Assembly: GCA_030765065.1 (NCBI GenBank)
Contig: CM060978.1
Span: 56,448,421-56,512,420 of the forward strand
DNA: 64,000 nucleotides
Direction of reading: 5' to 3'
DNA from: Deroplatys truncata
Taxonomy: Eukaryota; Arthropoda; Insecta; Mantodea; Mantidae
Part shown: piece by piece, positions 10,007 through 22,551 of the stretch
Layout: every line of letters starts with the position of its first letter
Position numbering within the stretch: the stretch's first letter is position 1
Made by a program: the position numbers and the translations under genes
The notes under the pieces: generated by a model
Database searches by the model: none
What the model was told of the DNA's origin: nothing
What the model saw: only the letters and a program-made list of their open reading frames with translations

Positions 10007-11642
10007 ACTTTCCCTACTACGTACGTGAAGTAGGGAAGTATGACATTCACCCAAAATTTGATACTGAGATTTGAGGCAGTATTTTTAACATTTAAATGAT
10101 TTCAGTCCAATTATATAATATATAAATTCAATAACAGACCGCCTTAAAGCAATATGTGTATAAACAATAAATAAAAAGTGTATATTACAGTCATTATATA
10201 TGTTTATATTATTGTATACATGTTTAATAATGTTATGTGAACGTATTACGTAATTTAATAATGTAGGAGCTATGAGAAAAATAGGTTCAGAGTTGCTAAC
10301 AGTGAGGTAACAATGAGGCAACCTTGAAACAATAATTAATTAGAAAGTAATAATACTACTGGTAATTCTTGAAACAACAATTAGGTAATTTTTGTGACAG
10401 TTTATAAAATAGCCAATCAACAACCAGAAAAAAGCTTAAGTTAAATGAGGGTATTCTATCGGAGTAAGATTAGCCAATCAGAAACTGAAATATAGCAAAA
10501 TTTACAAATTCAGAAGTCAGTTACTTGTAGACAGTGTTTCTAACCGAACGCGAGGTGCGTGCTCGAGAAATTTAATACGTATTCGTGTGAGACAAAAATA
10601 GTTTACATGTTAAAAAGCGCAAGTAATTAATAAAAACATCTCACAGCTCTTTCTCCTTATCAGTGAAATGTTATTTAAATAGTGTCAAGCATTAATAAAA
10701 CGAGTGAAGTAAAATTATAATCGATGTAAGCCTGCATTCTTCAGTGGCACCACTCCCTGCTAAGACATTCATGTGTCTAAAAATAAATACTGACGCAGCC
10801 GAGGCAAACATAAATATTAAATATTTAAAGAAACAGTCAAAATTACAAAGTTAATCTTTTAAACACTTTTTTGAGGGAAAAGGCCACCGGAAAGTACATT
10901 TGGGGCGAAAGCTACCGAAAACTTTTTACCATACGTGCGGTTGCAACTACTTCAAGTTCGGATCCCCAACAGTCGAAATACAATACAACAAAATAACGTT
11001 CTTAGATTTCACTGTAAATATATCTTTTGAGGTGCTCTAAATCCAAATAAAGCATTGTTGGGGACATTTTCATGTATGTGTGCCTGTCTGTGAAGGGCAT
11101 AACTCAAAAACGAAAAGTCGGATAAATACTAAACTTGGTATTTCAATAATTTTGATTTTCTCAAAAATGGCTCTTAACGATTTTGATTAAAATATGAAAT
11201 GCTTAAGATATTTTCATAGCAAATGACTTCCGCATAGCTTGTAAACCCTAACAGATAGACGAACGTTTACTAGACAAAAATGTAGCTCTCGTTAAAACAC
11301 AATTTATGTCATATACATGTGTTTGTCAAGATCAATTTGCGAGATATTCCTTGTTATTTGTTTGAACTTTCCAATACTTTTCTCAAATGGGAATTCGTTA
11401 TTCGTTTCTTTTATATATTGGACATGCAAAGAGAATGGTATGCGCCACATAGCAACGAGCGCTTAAAATATTTGACTATCGCTTAAAACCTACGATATAA
11501 TCCATGCATCTACAAGAAAACTAGCAATAAGATAGTTTCTGCAAACGCTTATCTCATTAATATGAAGTAGATGGTGGATAAGCGTGTGTAAAAATAGTTT
11601 GTACGTAGAGTAGAAAAGGTTATGCGAGTAAAACATATCAGA
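10007..11642 (-). mobile_element. Tct element split by a solo-LTR-like insertion
   Basis: The Tct 3' end lies at 10007-10071 and the rest at 11005-11642. The two parts meet exactly in the consensus phrase GATACCGAGATTTCACCGG when the LtrG insert is removed. This gives a precise empty site for the LTR. Confidence 0.8.
10072..11004 (+). mobile_element. LtrG copy 1, solo-LTR-like
   Basis: Begins TGAGGCAGTATTTTTAACAT and is flanked by the 4-bp direct repeat GATT (10068-10071 and 11005-11008). It contains promoter-like words: TATAAAATAGCCAATCAAC with a CCAAT box, and a second GCCAATCAG. AATAAA signals follow. The conserved block TGACGCAGCCGAGGCAA is at about 10792. A primer-binding-site-like segment (CATACGTGCGGTTGCAACTA then TTCAAGTTCGGATCCCCAAC) lies near the 3' end. 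There is no internal coding region, so it is read as a solo LTR or a non-autonomous LTR element. Confidence 0.65.
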
Positions 11643-12430
11643 ATTTTTTTGTATTTTCCAATAAAGTTGTCATAACGATCCAGATAATTATTTTGGAGGT
11701 TAATTTTTTGTTCAATATTTATTTTCGCTGCTTAATCTTCTTTGGTTGGATATTAAAACTATTGTATCCTAAGCCACTCTCCAGAAAGCTGTAAAAACAA
11801 TAAAGAACAGCCGTCTACTGACTCTGGAGAAGAGTGCGTATACACAGACAGACACTTCCTGTTATAGACGTACTTGTTATGTGACGAAGATGAAAAAGAC
11901 TAAAAAGACTAGGTGGACTACCAAGAGTTAAATATGCTAACCAGGATACTCGAGCTTCATTTGCAAATTGCAGTTTTTTTGCCCCCACGTGATGTTGCAC
12001 GTAATGTGCTTTGTTATCACGTCTCTCAGGGGGCTGAAAACGGCTGACATGCCAGAACATGGTCTATCAGGTTCTGCCATCTCCCGGGTGTAGAGACTCG
12101 GCTCATATTCCGCGACACCTCGCTCTTTTGTTTCATGTCGAGATTAGCGGGAGGGTCCAAAAACACTCCAGCGTCAACCATTGTTACCTTCTTTAATTCA
12201 TCGTGCAAAATGTTGCTGGACGGATCCTTTCTGAAAGCAATTTCTCATCAGGAGATAATTTTCCAATTAAGGGAACAGAGTAATTGCGTGGGTCCTTTTC
12301 TATTTTCACTGAGAGTCACATTAGGTCTCAAAGATCAATATAGATATTTTACAAAAAATGCAAGCTCCGAGGTACCATGAATTGAAAATGATAAACATAC
12401 GGTACTAGGAATGGGCAGAAAATACGTAGC
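11643..12430. other. Unassigned intron sequence
   Basis: No gene or known repeat. Three ACGTG/CACGT words cluster at about 11990-12022, including one CACGTG E-box-like site. The short reading frames here on both strands have no family features. Confidence 0.5.
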
Positions 12431-13500
12431 GGTTAGTTTGTAACGCTTACCAAAGTAACGAACACAAAGTAACTAATTACTCAGTAACGGTTACCAAAAT
12501 AACGAATACAAAGTAACTAGTTACCCAAAAACGGTTACCAAAGAAATAACACAAAGTAACTAGTTGCTAAATAACGGTTATCAAAGTAACAATACAAAGT
12601 AACTAGTTAGTCAATAACTATTATCAAAGTAACTAGTTACTCAATAACAATTATTAAAGTAACGAATACAAAGCAACTAGTTATTCAATAACGGTTATCA
12701 AAGTAACAACACAAAGTAACTAGTTAGTCAATAATGGTTATCAAAGCAACGAATACAAAGTAACTAGTTATTCAATAACGGTTATAAAAGTAACAACACA
12801 AAGTAACTAGTTACTTAATGACGGTTACCAAAGTAACGAACACAAAGTAACTAGTTATTCAATAACCATTACAAGTAACTAGTTAACCAATCATGGTTAC
12901 CAAAGCACTGAATACAAAGTAACTAGTTACTCGATAGCGTTGATCAAGGCAAGGAATACAAAGTTACTAGTTACCCAATAATGGTTACCAAAATAACAAC
13001 ACAAGGTAACTAGTTACCCAATAACGGTTACCAAAATAACAACACAAAGTAACTAGTTACCCAATATCGGTTACCAAAATAACAACACAAAGTAACTAGT
13101 ACCCAATAACGGTTACCAAAATAACAACACAAAGTAACTAGTTACCCAATAACGGTTGCCAAAGTAACAATACAAAGTAACTAGTTAGCCAATAACGGTT
13201 ACCAAAGTAACGAATACGAAGTAACTAGTTACTCAATAACAATTACCAAAATAAGGAATACAAAGTAAGTAGTTACTCAACAACGGTTACCAAAGTAACG
13301 AATACGAAGCAATAGTTACTCAATAACAGTTACCAAAATAAGAATACAAAGTAAGTAGTTACTCAATAACAGTTACCAAAATAAGAATACAAAGTAAGTA
13401 GTTACTCAATAACGGTTACCAAAGTAACGGATAAATAGTAACGAGTTACTCAATAACGGTTATTAAAGTACCAAATAAAAAGTAACTAATTACTACAACG
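12431..13500. repeat. 43-bp palindromic minisatellite array
   Basis: About 25 tandem, imperfect units of 42-44 bp follow the pattern caaaGTAACTAGTTACccaataacgGTTACCaaaGTAAC. Every unit alternates GTAAC and GTTAC, so it carries the 12-bp perfect palindrome GTAACTAGTTAC (eight exact copies) and the interrupted inverted pair GTTAC...GTAAC. The last third contains variants such as AAGTAAGTAGTTAC. It lies in the DDR intron between exons C and D. Confidence 0.9.
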
Positions 13501-13689
13501 TGGGTTAGATTCTACGCATTCTACGAACATCCCTATCGTCACCCTGCTATGTATTAGTGATGTCTCTGTGGTGCATCTACCTAATAGAATAAAATATTAT
13601 TTTTTTACCGAACAACATACACAAATTTTAAATACATTTATGAACGACTCGTTAAGCTACTAATTTTCTGGTAAAAATATGAGTCTGAT

Positions 13690-14570
13690 TTTTATTCCTT
13701 TTAAGGGCTACTTTGTGCCTGACACCCTGGCCCTTTGGCTTTCAATTAGTCCTTCTTTTCCTTCCATTTTCACTTCCCTGATTCCTTTCTTATTATTTTC
13801 CTTTTCCTTGCCCTACCTGCTCCTTTCCCCTTGCTTTTTTATTTTCCTTAACCATTTTTCCTTGAAAACTCCCCCATATCCTAGATTGTTTTTCCTCCCT
13901 TACTGTTAATATTTTTATAGCTACCATGTCCTCGCTCATTTTGTACCATTTTGGTTCCCAAATATCCTGCCTCCACTTCTCTAACTTTCTACGTTCTACC
14001 AAGAAATGTATCTTATTCTCCTTTTCTCCACATATGACACATAAGGAACATTGCCCCTGATCTCACCCACTAAACCTTCCATTTCCTTTCTGATACATAA
14101 GTCAGCATACCTTCTGTCTTAATTGTTCTACATAAGCTTAAGGACTTTTTCTTTTGAAGGCTTCCCAGAGTTCTTGTATCTCTATATCTTCTATTCTATT
14201 TCTCACTATTTTCAAAATATGTTATCATTTATTTCCTCTAGTTGGCTTATATCCCCCATTCCTATCTTCTCCATTTATCTTCCTACCCCTGCCCATTAAC
14301 CATTTTTATTTGAGGTTATCTTTTATTTATTCACACAAATTGTTAATACATTCATAATATCATCTTAATCTTCTCTTTGAAGGCACTTGTATAAATATTT
14401 CAAGATTATTTCCATAATAATTTATTTCCTCTCTCTTCTTCCTAATTCTACATCCCTTGGTGATGATCCGATTAATCCTAAACGATCTTTTCAAAATAAT
14501 CTGTACATTTGACCTACTTTTTTGCCTAATTGAAACCTTTCATATTTATACTGTATACAACGTGCTTATA
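13690..14570 (-). mobile_element. LINE-X fragment, minus strand
   Basis: Pyrimidine-rich on the plus strand. The complement encodes broken pieces of the same kind of lysine-, glutamate- and tryptophan-rich ORF2 C-terminal region as the fragments at 1.6 and 28.3 kb, for example LEKWRQDIWEPKWYKMSED near 13950. The ending shares the CCCTGGCCxTTTxGCT block with 56.97 kb. Several stops and shifts are present. Confidence 0.5.
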
Positions 14571-14880
14571 GCTAATATATGGTCAAGTCATGGCTTGGTG
14601 GAAAGAGATTCCGAAGGTTGAAACATACAAATATTTCACCATTGGTGTTCCCGACAGACATAGATTATAAGACAAGTTATAATTTGAATTTATAAATGCA
14701 TAAAAGTCTAAAATAACTGAACAGGATTTACAAATCCTAAATGTTGGAATGCAAACATACTGGAGTCACAAAAGTACATATTAGTGAAGATAGCTTTGGC
14801 CCTTTGGTTACTAATGCCGTGATGCAGAAAATAGTTATTACCCTGAAAAATGCATATAAAAATAAGACAAAATATACGGA
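14571..14880. other. Unassigned intron sequence
   Basis: Nothing recognisable beyond AT-rich unique-looking sequence. Confidence 0.4.
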
Positions 14881-14884
14881 TATT

Positions 14885-15225
14885 TTCATGGATGAATGTA
14901 GGGCTCCCGAAACCGAGGCAGAACACCGCCAAGTGGGTCGCAGCTGCTTTTTTCTTCTACCGTGAACCCTGGGAGAGAGGGATGAGGGGCGGGACCAGAC
15001 GCTGATGGCAACGGTGCAAGCATGGACGGGGCCCTAACGTTTCCAACGCATCCGACGTCGCCCATCCACAAGCCTCTGAATCCCTTAAAGATGATGGGGT
15101 ACAGAAAATGAGGGGCAGCACCCCAGCATTCGCGTGCCGACCCGGGATAACCACAAAAACGCATGAGCCAGAGTGGGCGGTCTCCGGGAATCGAATCCGG
15201 TACCTCCCGAATATATGACACATAT
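14885..15225 (-). mobile_element. SINE, family S3
   Basis: The complement starts near 15225 with a tRNA-like head: TTCGGGAGGTACC and box B GGATTCGATTCCCGG. A GC-rich body of about 300 bp follows (GGTTATCCCGGGTCGGCACG) and ends at about 14885. Its base composition (GC-rich) contrasts sharply with its neighbours. Confidence 0.6.
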
Positions 15226-15287
15226 GTGAAGCTTAAACCAAGCTGTTTTAATAACCTTTATTAAAAATGCTCTGCTGTATTTCGTAT

Positions 15288-15308
15288 GTATATATATATA
15301 TATATATT
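15288..15308. repeat. (TA)n microsatellite
   Basis: Short TA run next to the head end of the S3 SINE. Confidence 0.85.
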
Positions 15309-15582
15309 GCAATTAAATTTTATTATTAGTGATGCTAAATAAAAGGAGAAGATTAGTCTTATAGTAACACCAGAAATAAGTCAGCCGAATTTGATAGTAG
15401 GGACTTTTCATATTCGACAGTTTCATCCCTATTTTGTTGAATACTGATGTTAAAGGTTTCAGTATTATGTAAAAACTGTGTAGTTATTATGTTATGAAAA
15501 GTATTACTTTACCAAACAGAAGGTAGAAGCGTTTAAATGTTTAACTACCGTGATTATCTAAACAAACATTTTCAGACCCCGC

Positions 15583-15960
15583 CTCTGTGGTGTGGAGGTA
15601 GCGTAGCTGCCTCACATTCAAAAGGTCTCAAATCTTGATTAGGGCGAGTTATCCCGGATAAAGATTTTTCGGGGTTTCCCTTATCCTGTGAAGCAAGATA
15701 TATGATGGTCGGCAACTTTGAAGCAGTATACTTCACCTGCTTTTGATGTTGTCGTCTCGTAGCTCGTTCTGTTGTCTCGTGCGCCAGCTGCTCCAGTGGT
15801 AGAGTTCAGGGTATGCGTGAGTGTAATGTGAAAGGACAACACCAGTTTAAATTGACTGAGAAATTTTATGTGATCTAATGCTTGAGCTTTTGAAGCGAGT
15901 TGTCTACAGTTTGAAGATAAGGAATAATACTGATTAGGAATCGGTAGCCCTCGAAACTAT
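15583..15960 (+). mobile_element. SINE, family S4, two tRNA-like heads
   Basis: A tRNA-like start CCTCTGTGGTGTGGAGGTAG at 15591 is followed by a degraded box B and body. From 15780 a second tRNA-like start (CAGCTGCTCCAGTGGTAGAG) leads a body that recurs inverted at 57404-57570 (shared phrases AATTTTATGTGATCTAA and GTTTGAAGATAAGGAAT). This is probably two SINEs in tandem, or a dimer. Confidence 0.6.
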
Positions 15961-17080
15961 AACAATTGACTTATTATACCTCCTAAATTTTACGGCTTGA
16001 AATAGCTCTTTCTGCTAAAAGAAACTAGAAGCGTAACTTTCCGTGAGTCGCTAAACTATTGTTCGGAAAGATCCCTTGCGATAGCCGCGAAATCTTACTC
16101 ATACAAGCGCTTAAAATATCACACAAACTGTAAGTACCGGTGACGGTACCAGAGTAACTCTCTAATTTAGAATTACACGCCTTTATTAGTTAAGCTCCGC
16201 CTACAGTAGAACTATCCCAACAATATTATTTCACACCCAAGACAATACTTAAACTCCTAGGTGTGCCGGCTAAAATCTCAGAAATACCTTTCACTTCTGT
16301 TTTTCAGAATTGGCCTACGACCCGCAAACGTACTGAATTTAACTCTAAACTGGATTCTCAGAAACTTTAAGCTAATGCGCTCGCTGCTTCAGCTGTCACC
16401 AATGACTTTCGTTACCTTGGTTTGCTCATTACTTTCTTCTCTCCGGACAAATCTTTCAACTCTAGCTTCCTATTATTTCTTTGGTCAATTAATTATATAC
16501 TCCCGTCAATAATTACTCACTTGAGAAGACGAGTGTCGAGTAACTCTAAACTCTATGGACCCGGGCTCGTTACAGCATTATTACACTTATTTCATTCATT
16601 CATCGTCCGATATAACCTAGCAGGTTAGAAGATGTCAAAATTAAAAACAATTGCTAAAAATAATTAGAGGATATATTTACTACATTTTCAGAACTTAGAG
16701 GATCAATGGGAGGTTAGGGAAAACAAGAAACATAGCCATCGCCGATATTTCATAATCACTTTCGTGAACATCACAGATATTTTCATTTGTTATTAGGAAT
16801 TACGTAGCGGCTTTACGCAATTCCAATTAAAAAGGTAAAGGATGGATTTAGGTTTAAAATCTTCTAGAACACTGTTCAGTAATTTCGTGAAGATTGAAGG
16901 GGGAAATAAATGAAATTAATTAAATTGTGGATTTTAAAAGCCAATGGTGCAACGTTGTTGTATTTCCTTTCCTCGACAACTCTTCAGTATGTTGTGACAC
17001 TGTAGGTAGACTAATTATTAATATTAAGTATTAAACAAAGTAGCAATGTATACGAGAGATTATAGGAAATTGAAATACCG
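15961..17080. other. Unassigned intron sequence
   Basis: No gene, no family repeat recognised. Short open frames around 16260-16630 lack domain features and codon-like bias. Confidence 0.5.
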
Positions 17081-17111
17081 AATAATAATAATAATAATAA
17101 TAATAATAGTA
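17081..17111. repeat. (AAT)n microsatellite
   Basis: AATAATAAT run of about nine units trailing into AGTAGTAGT. Confidence 0.9.
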
Positions 17112-17540
17112 GTAGTAATATAAACAGGAATAGTTAATATTAATAGTGATACATGACATGATTGCAGTAATTAAAGTATTCGCATAGTAATTCTTATTAT
17201 AAACTTTTTGGTAAGAATCGAGTGAAGGAGTAAGATTTTGGTAGACGGGAAGTAATTAGTGGCTTAGGCGGGGATAGGCTGTCAGCAAAATCCGAATTCC
17301 AGTAGTGCATATATAGTTGGGTTTCTGAGAGTTAGCCAACCATTCCAGGTAGTTGCAGCAACGCATAGGAATTGGAAGAAAGAACATATGTCAGCATATG
17401 AGAATGTCCTAAACCAGGAGACGGAGCCTAATTGAAATAAAAACGCGTTCCGACGCGGTTCAACGCGGTAATAGCTTAGGTTGGCGTTACGTAACTTAAT
17501 ATTTTTTTTCACTGGACTCCGGCAAATACACACACAAAAA
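17112..17540. other. Unassigned intron sequence
   Basis: The open minus-strand frame at 17282-17533 has no recognisable domain and no good splice borders, so I do not call it an exon. Confidence 0.4.
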
Positions 17541-18347
17541 TCTGATGTGTTACATTCACATGACTTTCTCTACTCTTTTACAAACGCTTATTCTCCATCT
17601 ACTTCATGTTAATCGAGATAAACATTTGCAGACTATCTTATTGCTAATTTTCTTATAGATGTAAGGGGAATATATATTTACAAGGGCAATATAAAATACA
17701 GTAGCCTTTAAGCACATACATATCTCTTAATAGCTGGTTGCTATGTGCAGCACCATTCCCTTTGCCGCAGATTAATACTCTTTGCATATTCAAGACAAAA
17801 AATGAATAACGAATTACCATTTGAGAAAATAAGTATTGAAAAATTTAAGGGAATAACAAGCAATATCTCGAAAATGGTTCACTCAACAAATAAATGTATA
17901 TGACATAAATTGTGTATTTTAACGCGATCTACATTATTGTGTAGTAAAAGTTTGTCTTCTCTTATGGTTTACCAGTTATGCAAAAGTCGTTCGCAATGAA
18001 GAATACTTTTGGAGATATTCCCAGAAAATTCAGATATACATCTTATTTGTCAGTTTTCGAAAAATGTTCCATGTAAAGGGTAATCTGGGGTGGGGGGATT
18101 TTCTTGAAAACCTTCGTGTTGCATCTCTAGAAGATACTGAACCTAAATACCAAGTTTGGTGTTTACCCGACTGTTCGTTTCTGAGTGATACTGTTCACAC
18201 ACACACACACACACTCACACACACAGACATGTTTCCAAAAATGCTTTTTTTGTATTCAGGGGGTCTCAAAACTTATATTTCCGGTATCGAATTTTTGGGT
18301 GGAATACAATACTTTCCCTACTTCCTACAGTACGTAGTAGAGAAAGT
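17541..18347 (+). mobile_element. Tct-A2 element
   Basis: From TCTGATGTGTTACATTCACA to AGTAGAGAAAGT, with AAAAA on each side. It carries the A2 diagnostic block (GCAATATAAAATACAGTAGCC, then CACATACATATCTCTTAATAG) in place of the usual GCGATAGTCAAATATTTTAAG. A CA tract is at 18197-18226. A small deletion removes part of the ATCTTAAACATATGATATTT stretch. Confidence 0.85.
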
Positions 18348-19723
18348 AAAAAGTAGTGATGAAGGTGTCATTACTTCAAAATCAACGTATTATTCACGCC
18401 CACGAGACGAGTTAGATCGAGGAAAATGACAAAATGAGCAACAACTCAAGCAATATCTACCACCCTTGCGCTTCAAACAGCATACAGCAGCAAATTACAC
18501 CAACGTTACCGCGTCTCAGTAAATCTCTCACACCGCCCTGGGGAGGGATCCGTTTTGGAGACCACTAGTTTGTCGTGCTCCACTATTTCTAGACTCGGGT
18601 GCAGGGAGGATGCGGAAGCAATTAAATCCTCGCCTGTCCATTTATGTTGATGATGCATTTCCAGGAGCGTGGCATTAGTTCGAGAACAGACCTGTGTGCA
18701 CACTTATAATTAAGGAATCAGGTTGTAGCGTAACCACGAGGATGGAAGACAACGTAATGAGAATGAGACGAAGCAAGTGTACAATAGAGATATACATAGG
18801 AAACGGTCCGAGGTTACGTTACCGTGAAAATCGCAAAGAATCGGGTGGCTCTACTTTCCTTCTCCTTTCTTTTCTACTGCGCATGTCCAAGGAAAGGGGT
18901 TAAAACCTCCCAAGGGGGTAATATCAAGTTATCACCGTTACTTTTTTCTCCATACCTCACATCCTTCTTTCTTTTCTCGGCATCTGTTTCCAAAGCTTAG
19001 CCCAAACCATAATCCTGTATTTAACTGTAAGATATCTGAAGACAGTCTTCAGCAGTGGCGGCTGGTACGGTTCTCTAATACAAGAGTCGAGTGGAAATCT
19101 ATTTCTTTTTCTTGTCCTTACCAACGTGTAACTGTTACAAAAATTTAAATTTATCATAGGTAAAACCACGAGTAGTTTCTAAATCATCGATCAATTCGTG
19201 AGTCACGAAGTGATAAGAGAACTTGTCTAGAGATTTAGAAATCAAGACCAGCATTTACTAAGACTGTATCACAAATAAAATGAAGTGATTCACCCAAAAA
19301 TCGTGATTATTAAAATATAGTTGTGAATGCCTATATTTACCTGCACTGTAAACGGCGTTGTTTGAAAAGAAGTCATATTCGTGTGGTCATTTTTTATCAG
19401 TGCAACTTGATAATTTAATATTAAGTACTGCCATCTGGTGTGGGAAACGTGAAGTAGGCATGCAATATTGTAAGGATGCAATGTTAATGATACGTTATGA
19501 TTTCCTTTATTGTAATAACAAACGTTAATTGAAAGCATAAATTTTGAATACAAAACTATCAAATATGTAGGAACTGGAAGGAATTTGTAAAGACAGTATT
19601 TTAATACCTCAATAATTTCAATTGTATTTTATATAAAACTAAATTTCAATATCATCCCGCCTTGAAACAATCTGAATGTAACAATTGTTTAAATGTATGT
19701 AACAGTCATTGCATATGCTTTTT
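18348..19723. other. Unassigned intron sequence
   Basis: 1.4 kb without recognisable gene or repeat. Minus- and plus-strand open frames here are short and without domain signs. Confidence 0.5.
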
Positions 19724-19859
19724 ACTTTCTCTACTACGTATAGTAAGTAGGGGAAGTATTGTATTCCACACAAAAATTCGATACCGAGATTTCACCGGAA
19801 ATACATTTTTGAGACCCCCTGAATAAAAAAAAAACACTTTTGGAAACATGTCCGTGTGT

Positions 19860-19906
<47 letters not shown>

Positions 19907-20650
19907 TGTGAACAGCATAACTCAAAAACGAACAGTCAGATAAACACCAAACTTGGTATTTAGGTTCAGTATCTTCCAGAGATGCGACACGAAGGTTTTC
20001 AAGAAAATCCCCCCACCCCAAACTACCCTTTACATGGAAGAGTTTTCGAAAACTTTAATTTTCTCAAAAATGGCTCTAACGATTTTGATGAAAATATCAT
20101 ATGTTTAAGATAATGCCATGAGAAATGAAATGTATATCTCGAATTTTCTGGGAATGTCCCCAAAAGTATTCTTCATTGTGAACGACTTTTGCATAACTGG
20201 TAAACATACGAGATAGACAAAATGTTGCTACACAAAAAATGTAGATCGCGTTAAAATACAAAATTTATGTCATATACAGTTTTTTGTTGAGTGAACCGTT
20301 TTCGAGATATTGCTTGTTATTCCATTAAAATTTTCAATATTTATTTTCTCAAATGGGAATTCGTTATTCATTTTTTTATCTTGGATATGCAAAGAGTATT
20401 AATCTGTGGCAAAGGGAATGGTGCTGCACCAAGCAACCAGCAATTAAGAGATATGTATATGCTTAAAGGCTACTGTATTTCTATATTGCCCTTGTAAATA
20501 TATATATTCCCCTTACATCTACAAGAAAATTAGCAATAAGATAGAGTCTGCAAATGTTCATCTCGATTAACATGAAGTTGGTGGAGAATAAGCTTTTGTA
20601 AGAATAGTTTGTACAGGAGTAGAGAAAGTCATGTGAGTGTAACACATCAG
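19724..20650 (-). mobile_element. Tct-A2 element, full length, minus strand
   Basis: From ACTTTCTCTACTACG at 19724 to CATCAG at 20650. The TG tract at about 19855-19906 has grown to about 20 repeats. The complement of the A2 block is present at about 20395-20500. Confidence 0.85.
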
Positions 20651-20654
20651 TTTT

Positions 20655-21612
20655 TTTATTATAAACATGTTTTATAATGTTATGTGAATACATTATATAC
20701 TTTAGTAATACAAGAACTGTGAGAATAATAAGTTTTAAGTTGCTAACAATGAGGTAATAATGAGGTAACCTTGTAGCAATAATGAGTTTAAGAGTTTGAA
20801 AAGTTACCAGTCATGATTATACCAAAGATAAGGTAAATTCAGTAACAGTTTAAAATTATCCAATCAACAGCAAGGAAAAAGGTTCAGTAAAATGCGGATA
20901 TTCTATTGGACTAGAATTAGCCAATCAGAGTTTTGAAATACAGAAGCTTACGAGTTTTAACCGTTGAAAGTTGCTCAGTTGCTGGCAAGCCTTGGTAGTG
21001 AACAGATGGAAGATGTGTTTTCTATGTGTGAATCGTAAAATATGTATACGCGCTAAGCGAAAGTATTGAAGATTCTCACAGTTCTTATAAAGTGTAGTGC
21101 TTTATAAAAATGTGCAAGAATTAATAAAAGAAGTTAATTTAAAAACTTAAATTCTGTGATGTCTACAATCATTGTCATACCGCGCCCTGCCTAAGACACA
21201 TGACTCTACAAACAAGACTGACGCAGCCGAGGCAAATTCAAACATAAATAATTACAGAAGCATAATATATATAAATAATATTATAGTGTAAAACTTGGAG
21301 TCTAATAACAAAAACACATCTTGAAATCAGCTTCTCATCCGTAGCAGCATATTATGTAATAACAGTAACTATTACGTAATCAACAAAATTCAAACCGATG
21401 CCCAAAGCGTGTTCCAGGAACTCCTTAAATGTAACTAAATAAATATTACGTAAAATACAATTACGTAAGCATACAACTTGTTCGAGTTAAATCTATTACG
21501 TAATAACACATAACTTCTTCAAGTTGGCTCCCATACGTGGGGCAGTTAAAATTACGTAACCAAACAAAACATATTACGTAACAAAACATCAACTTCTTCG
21601 TTGTTCATTGTT
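20655..21612 (+). mobile_element. LtrG copy 2, 5'-truncated, with TTACGTAA cluster
   Basis: Aligns with LtrG from its ACATGTTxxATAATGTTATGTG region onward: CCAATCAACAGCAAGG, the second CCAATCAGAG, TGACGCAGCCGAGGCAA at about 21223. The 3' 250 bp differ from the other copies. They hold primer-binding-site-like segments (AAACCGATGCCCAAAGCGTG and CAAGTTGGCTCCCATACGTG) among six exact TTACGTAA octamers. The first ~110-130 bp seen in copies 1 and 4 are missing. Confidence 0.6.
21372..21581. promoter_or_regulatory. Cluster of six TTACGTAA palindromes
   Basis: Exact TTACGTAA occurs at 21372, 21446, 21461, 21496, 21552 and 21574, with a TTATGTAA variant at 21352. This octamer is the known binding site of PAR-bZIP/NFIL3-type factors (vrille and Pdp1 in insects). 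Whether it is bound here is unknown. It lies in the 3' end of LtrG copy 2. Confidence 0.45.
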
Positions 21613-22551
21613 TTATGTTCAATGTAGATAAAGTAGTAGGCCTATTGTTTTTTAATTGAATAGGTGCTCGCAATAATAGGCTATCCACCAATGTCACACG
21701 CTTCAATCTACTACAGAAGTCTCTCTGAGTTCGGCTAATCTTAAGGAAATCTGAGAGATTAGATACTAGGCTCATTTGGTACCATGTAATTGGCGTAACT
21801 CTGTAAGATGGCTTTGTTGCTATTTTATTCCTATGTATGCCGGAATCTATTGGCGATTTGTTTTATTGGCAAAGGTTGACTTTCTTTGATCTGATAAAAT
21901 TATGGCTAGCTCGTTTTTGTGAGCAACCATTGAGTTTATGTAATGTCAGAATGCCTTCATTTAATTGCAGTGCTCAGAATTTTAAAAAATAGAAGCTATG
22001 TTTATCACGTAAGCAGCAAGGTGGTAAAGAGACTTTGATAAAGTTTGAGTTATTTAGGACCATGATTGGTTGAAAAACATTTTATCAAACATGATTACCT
22101 CCCATTTGAGGCTTTGAGTGAAATAGTCACTTTAGCCAGGAAATTGCCCATGTTTTGCCAGCTCTTCTGGTCAGCCAGTAGATCCCAACATGCCATTCTC
22201 CTTGTTGGACTTACGCATTTCTCCGTGAATTTAATTTATCGCCGTTTCTACCACTATGCACATTCCGTTAAAATGTACCCAGTCTCCATTCCAATTTAAA
22301 AAATCGCAGGTTCTACTGCAGGCATTTTTTGTAACCTCTATTTACCCCAGTTTAATTTTGTTTCATTAGCTAGGCTTAGAGAATGCTTAATATGATTCAA
22401 TTTCCTGGGGATGTCTTCTTTTGATAAATTTCCATATGTTTTTCTCGTTTATTTCACCCCTAAGCCATACTAATTCCACAACCAAAATTTAGGAAACAGG
22501 TTTTCTCCCAGGTATTTGTATCATTTGGAGATAAATATGTAAGGATCTTAC
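21613..22551. other. DDR intron C-D, part next to exon C
   Basis: Intron sequence just downstream (in transcript sense) of exon C. No repeat family recognised and no extra exon seen. Confidence 0.6.

Noticed and set aside
12431-13500. CRISPR array
   Set aside because: The units are contiguous and similar throughout with no unique spacers, and the genome is eukaryotic. It is a minisatellite.
17282-17533. Additional DDR exon on the minus strand
   Set aside because: No resemblance to DDR stalk or transmembrane sequence, no suitable phase and poor splice borders.
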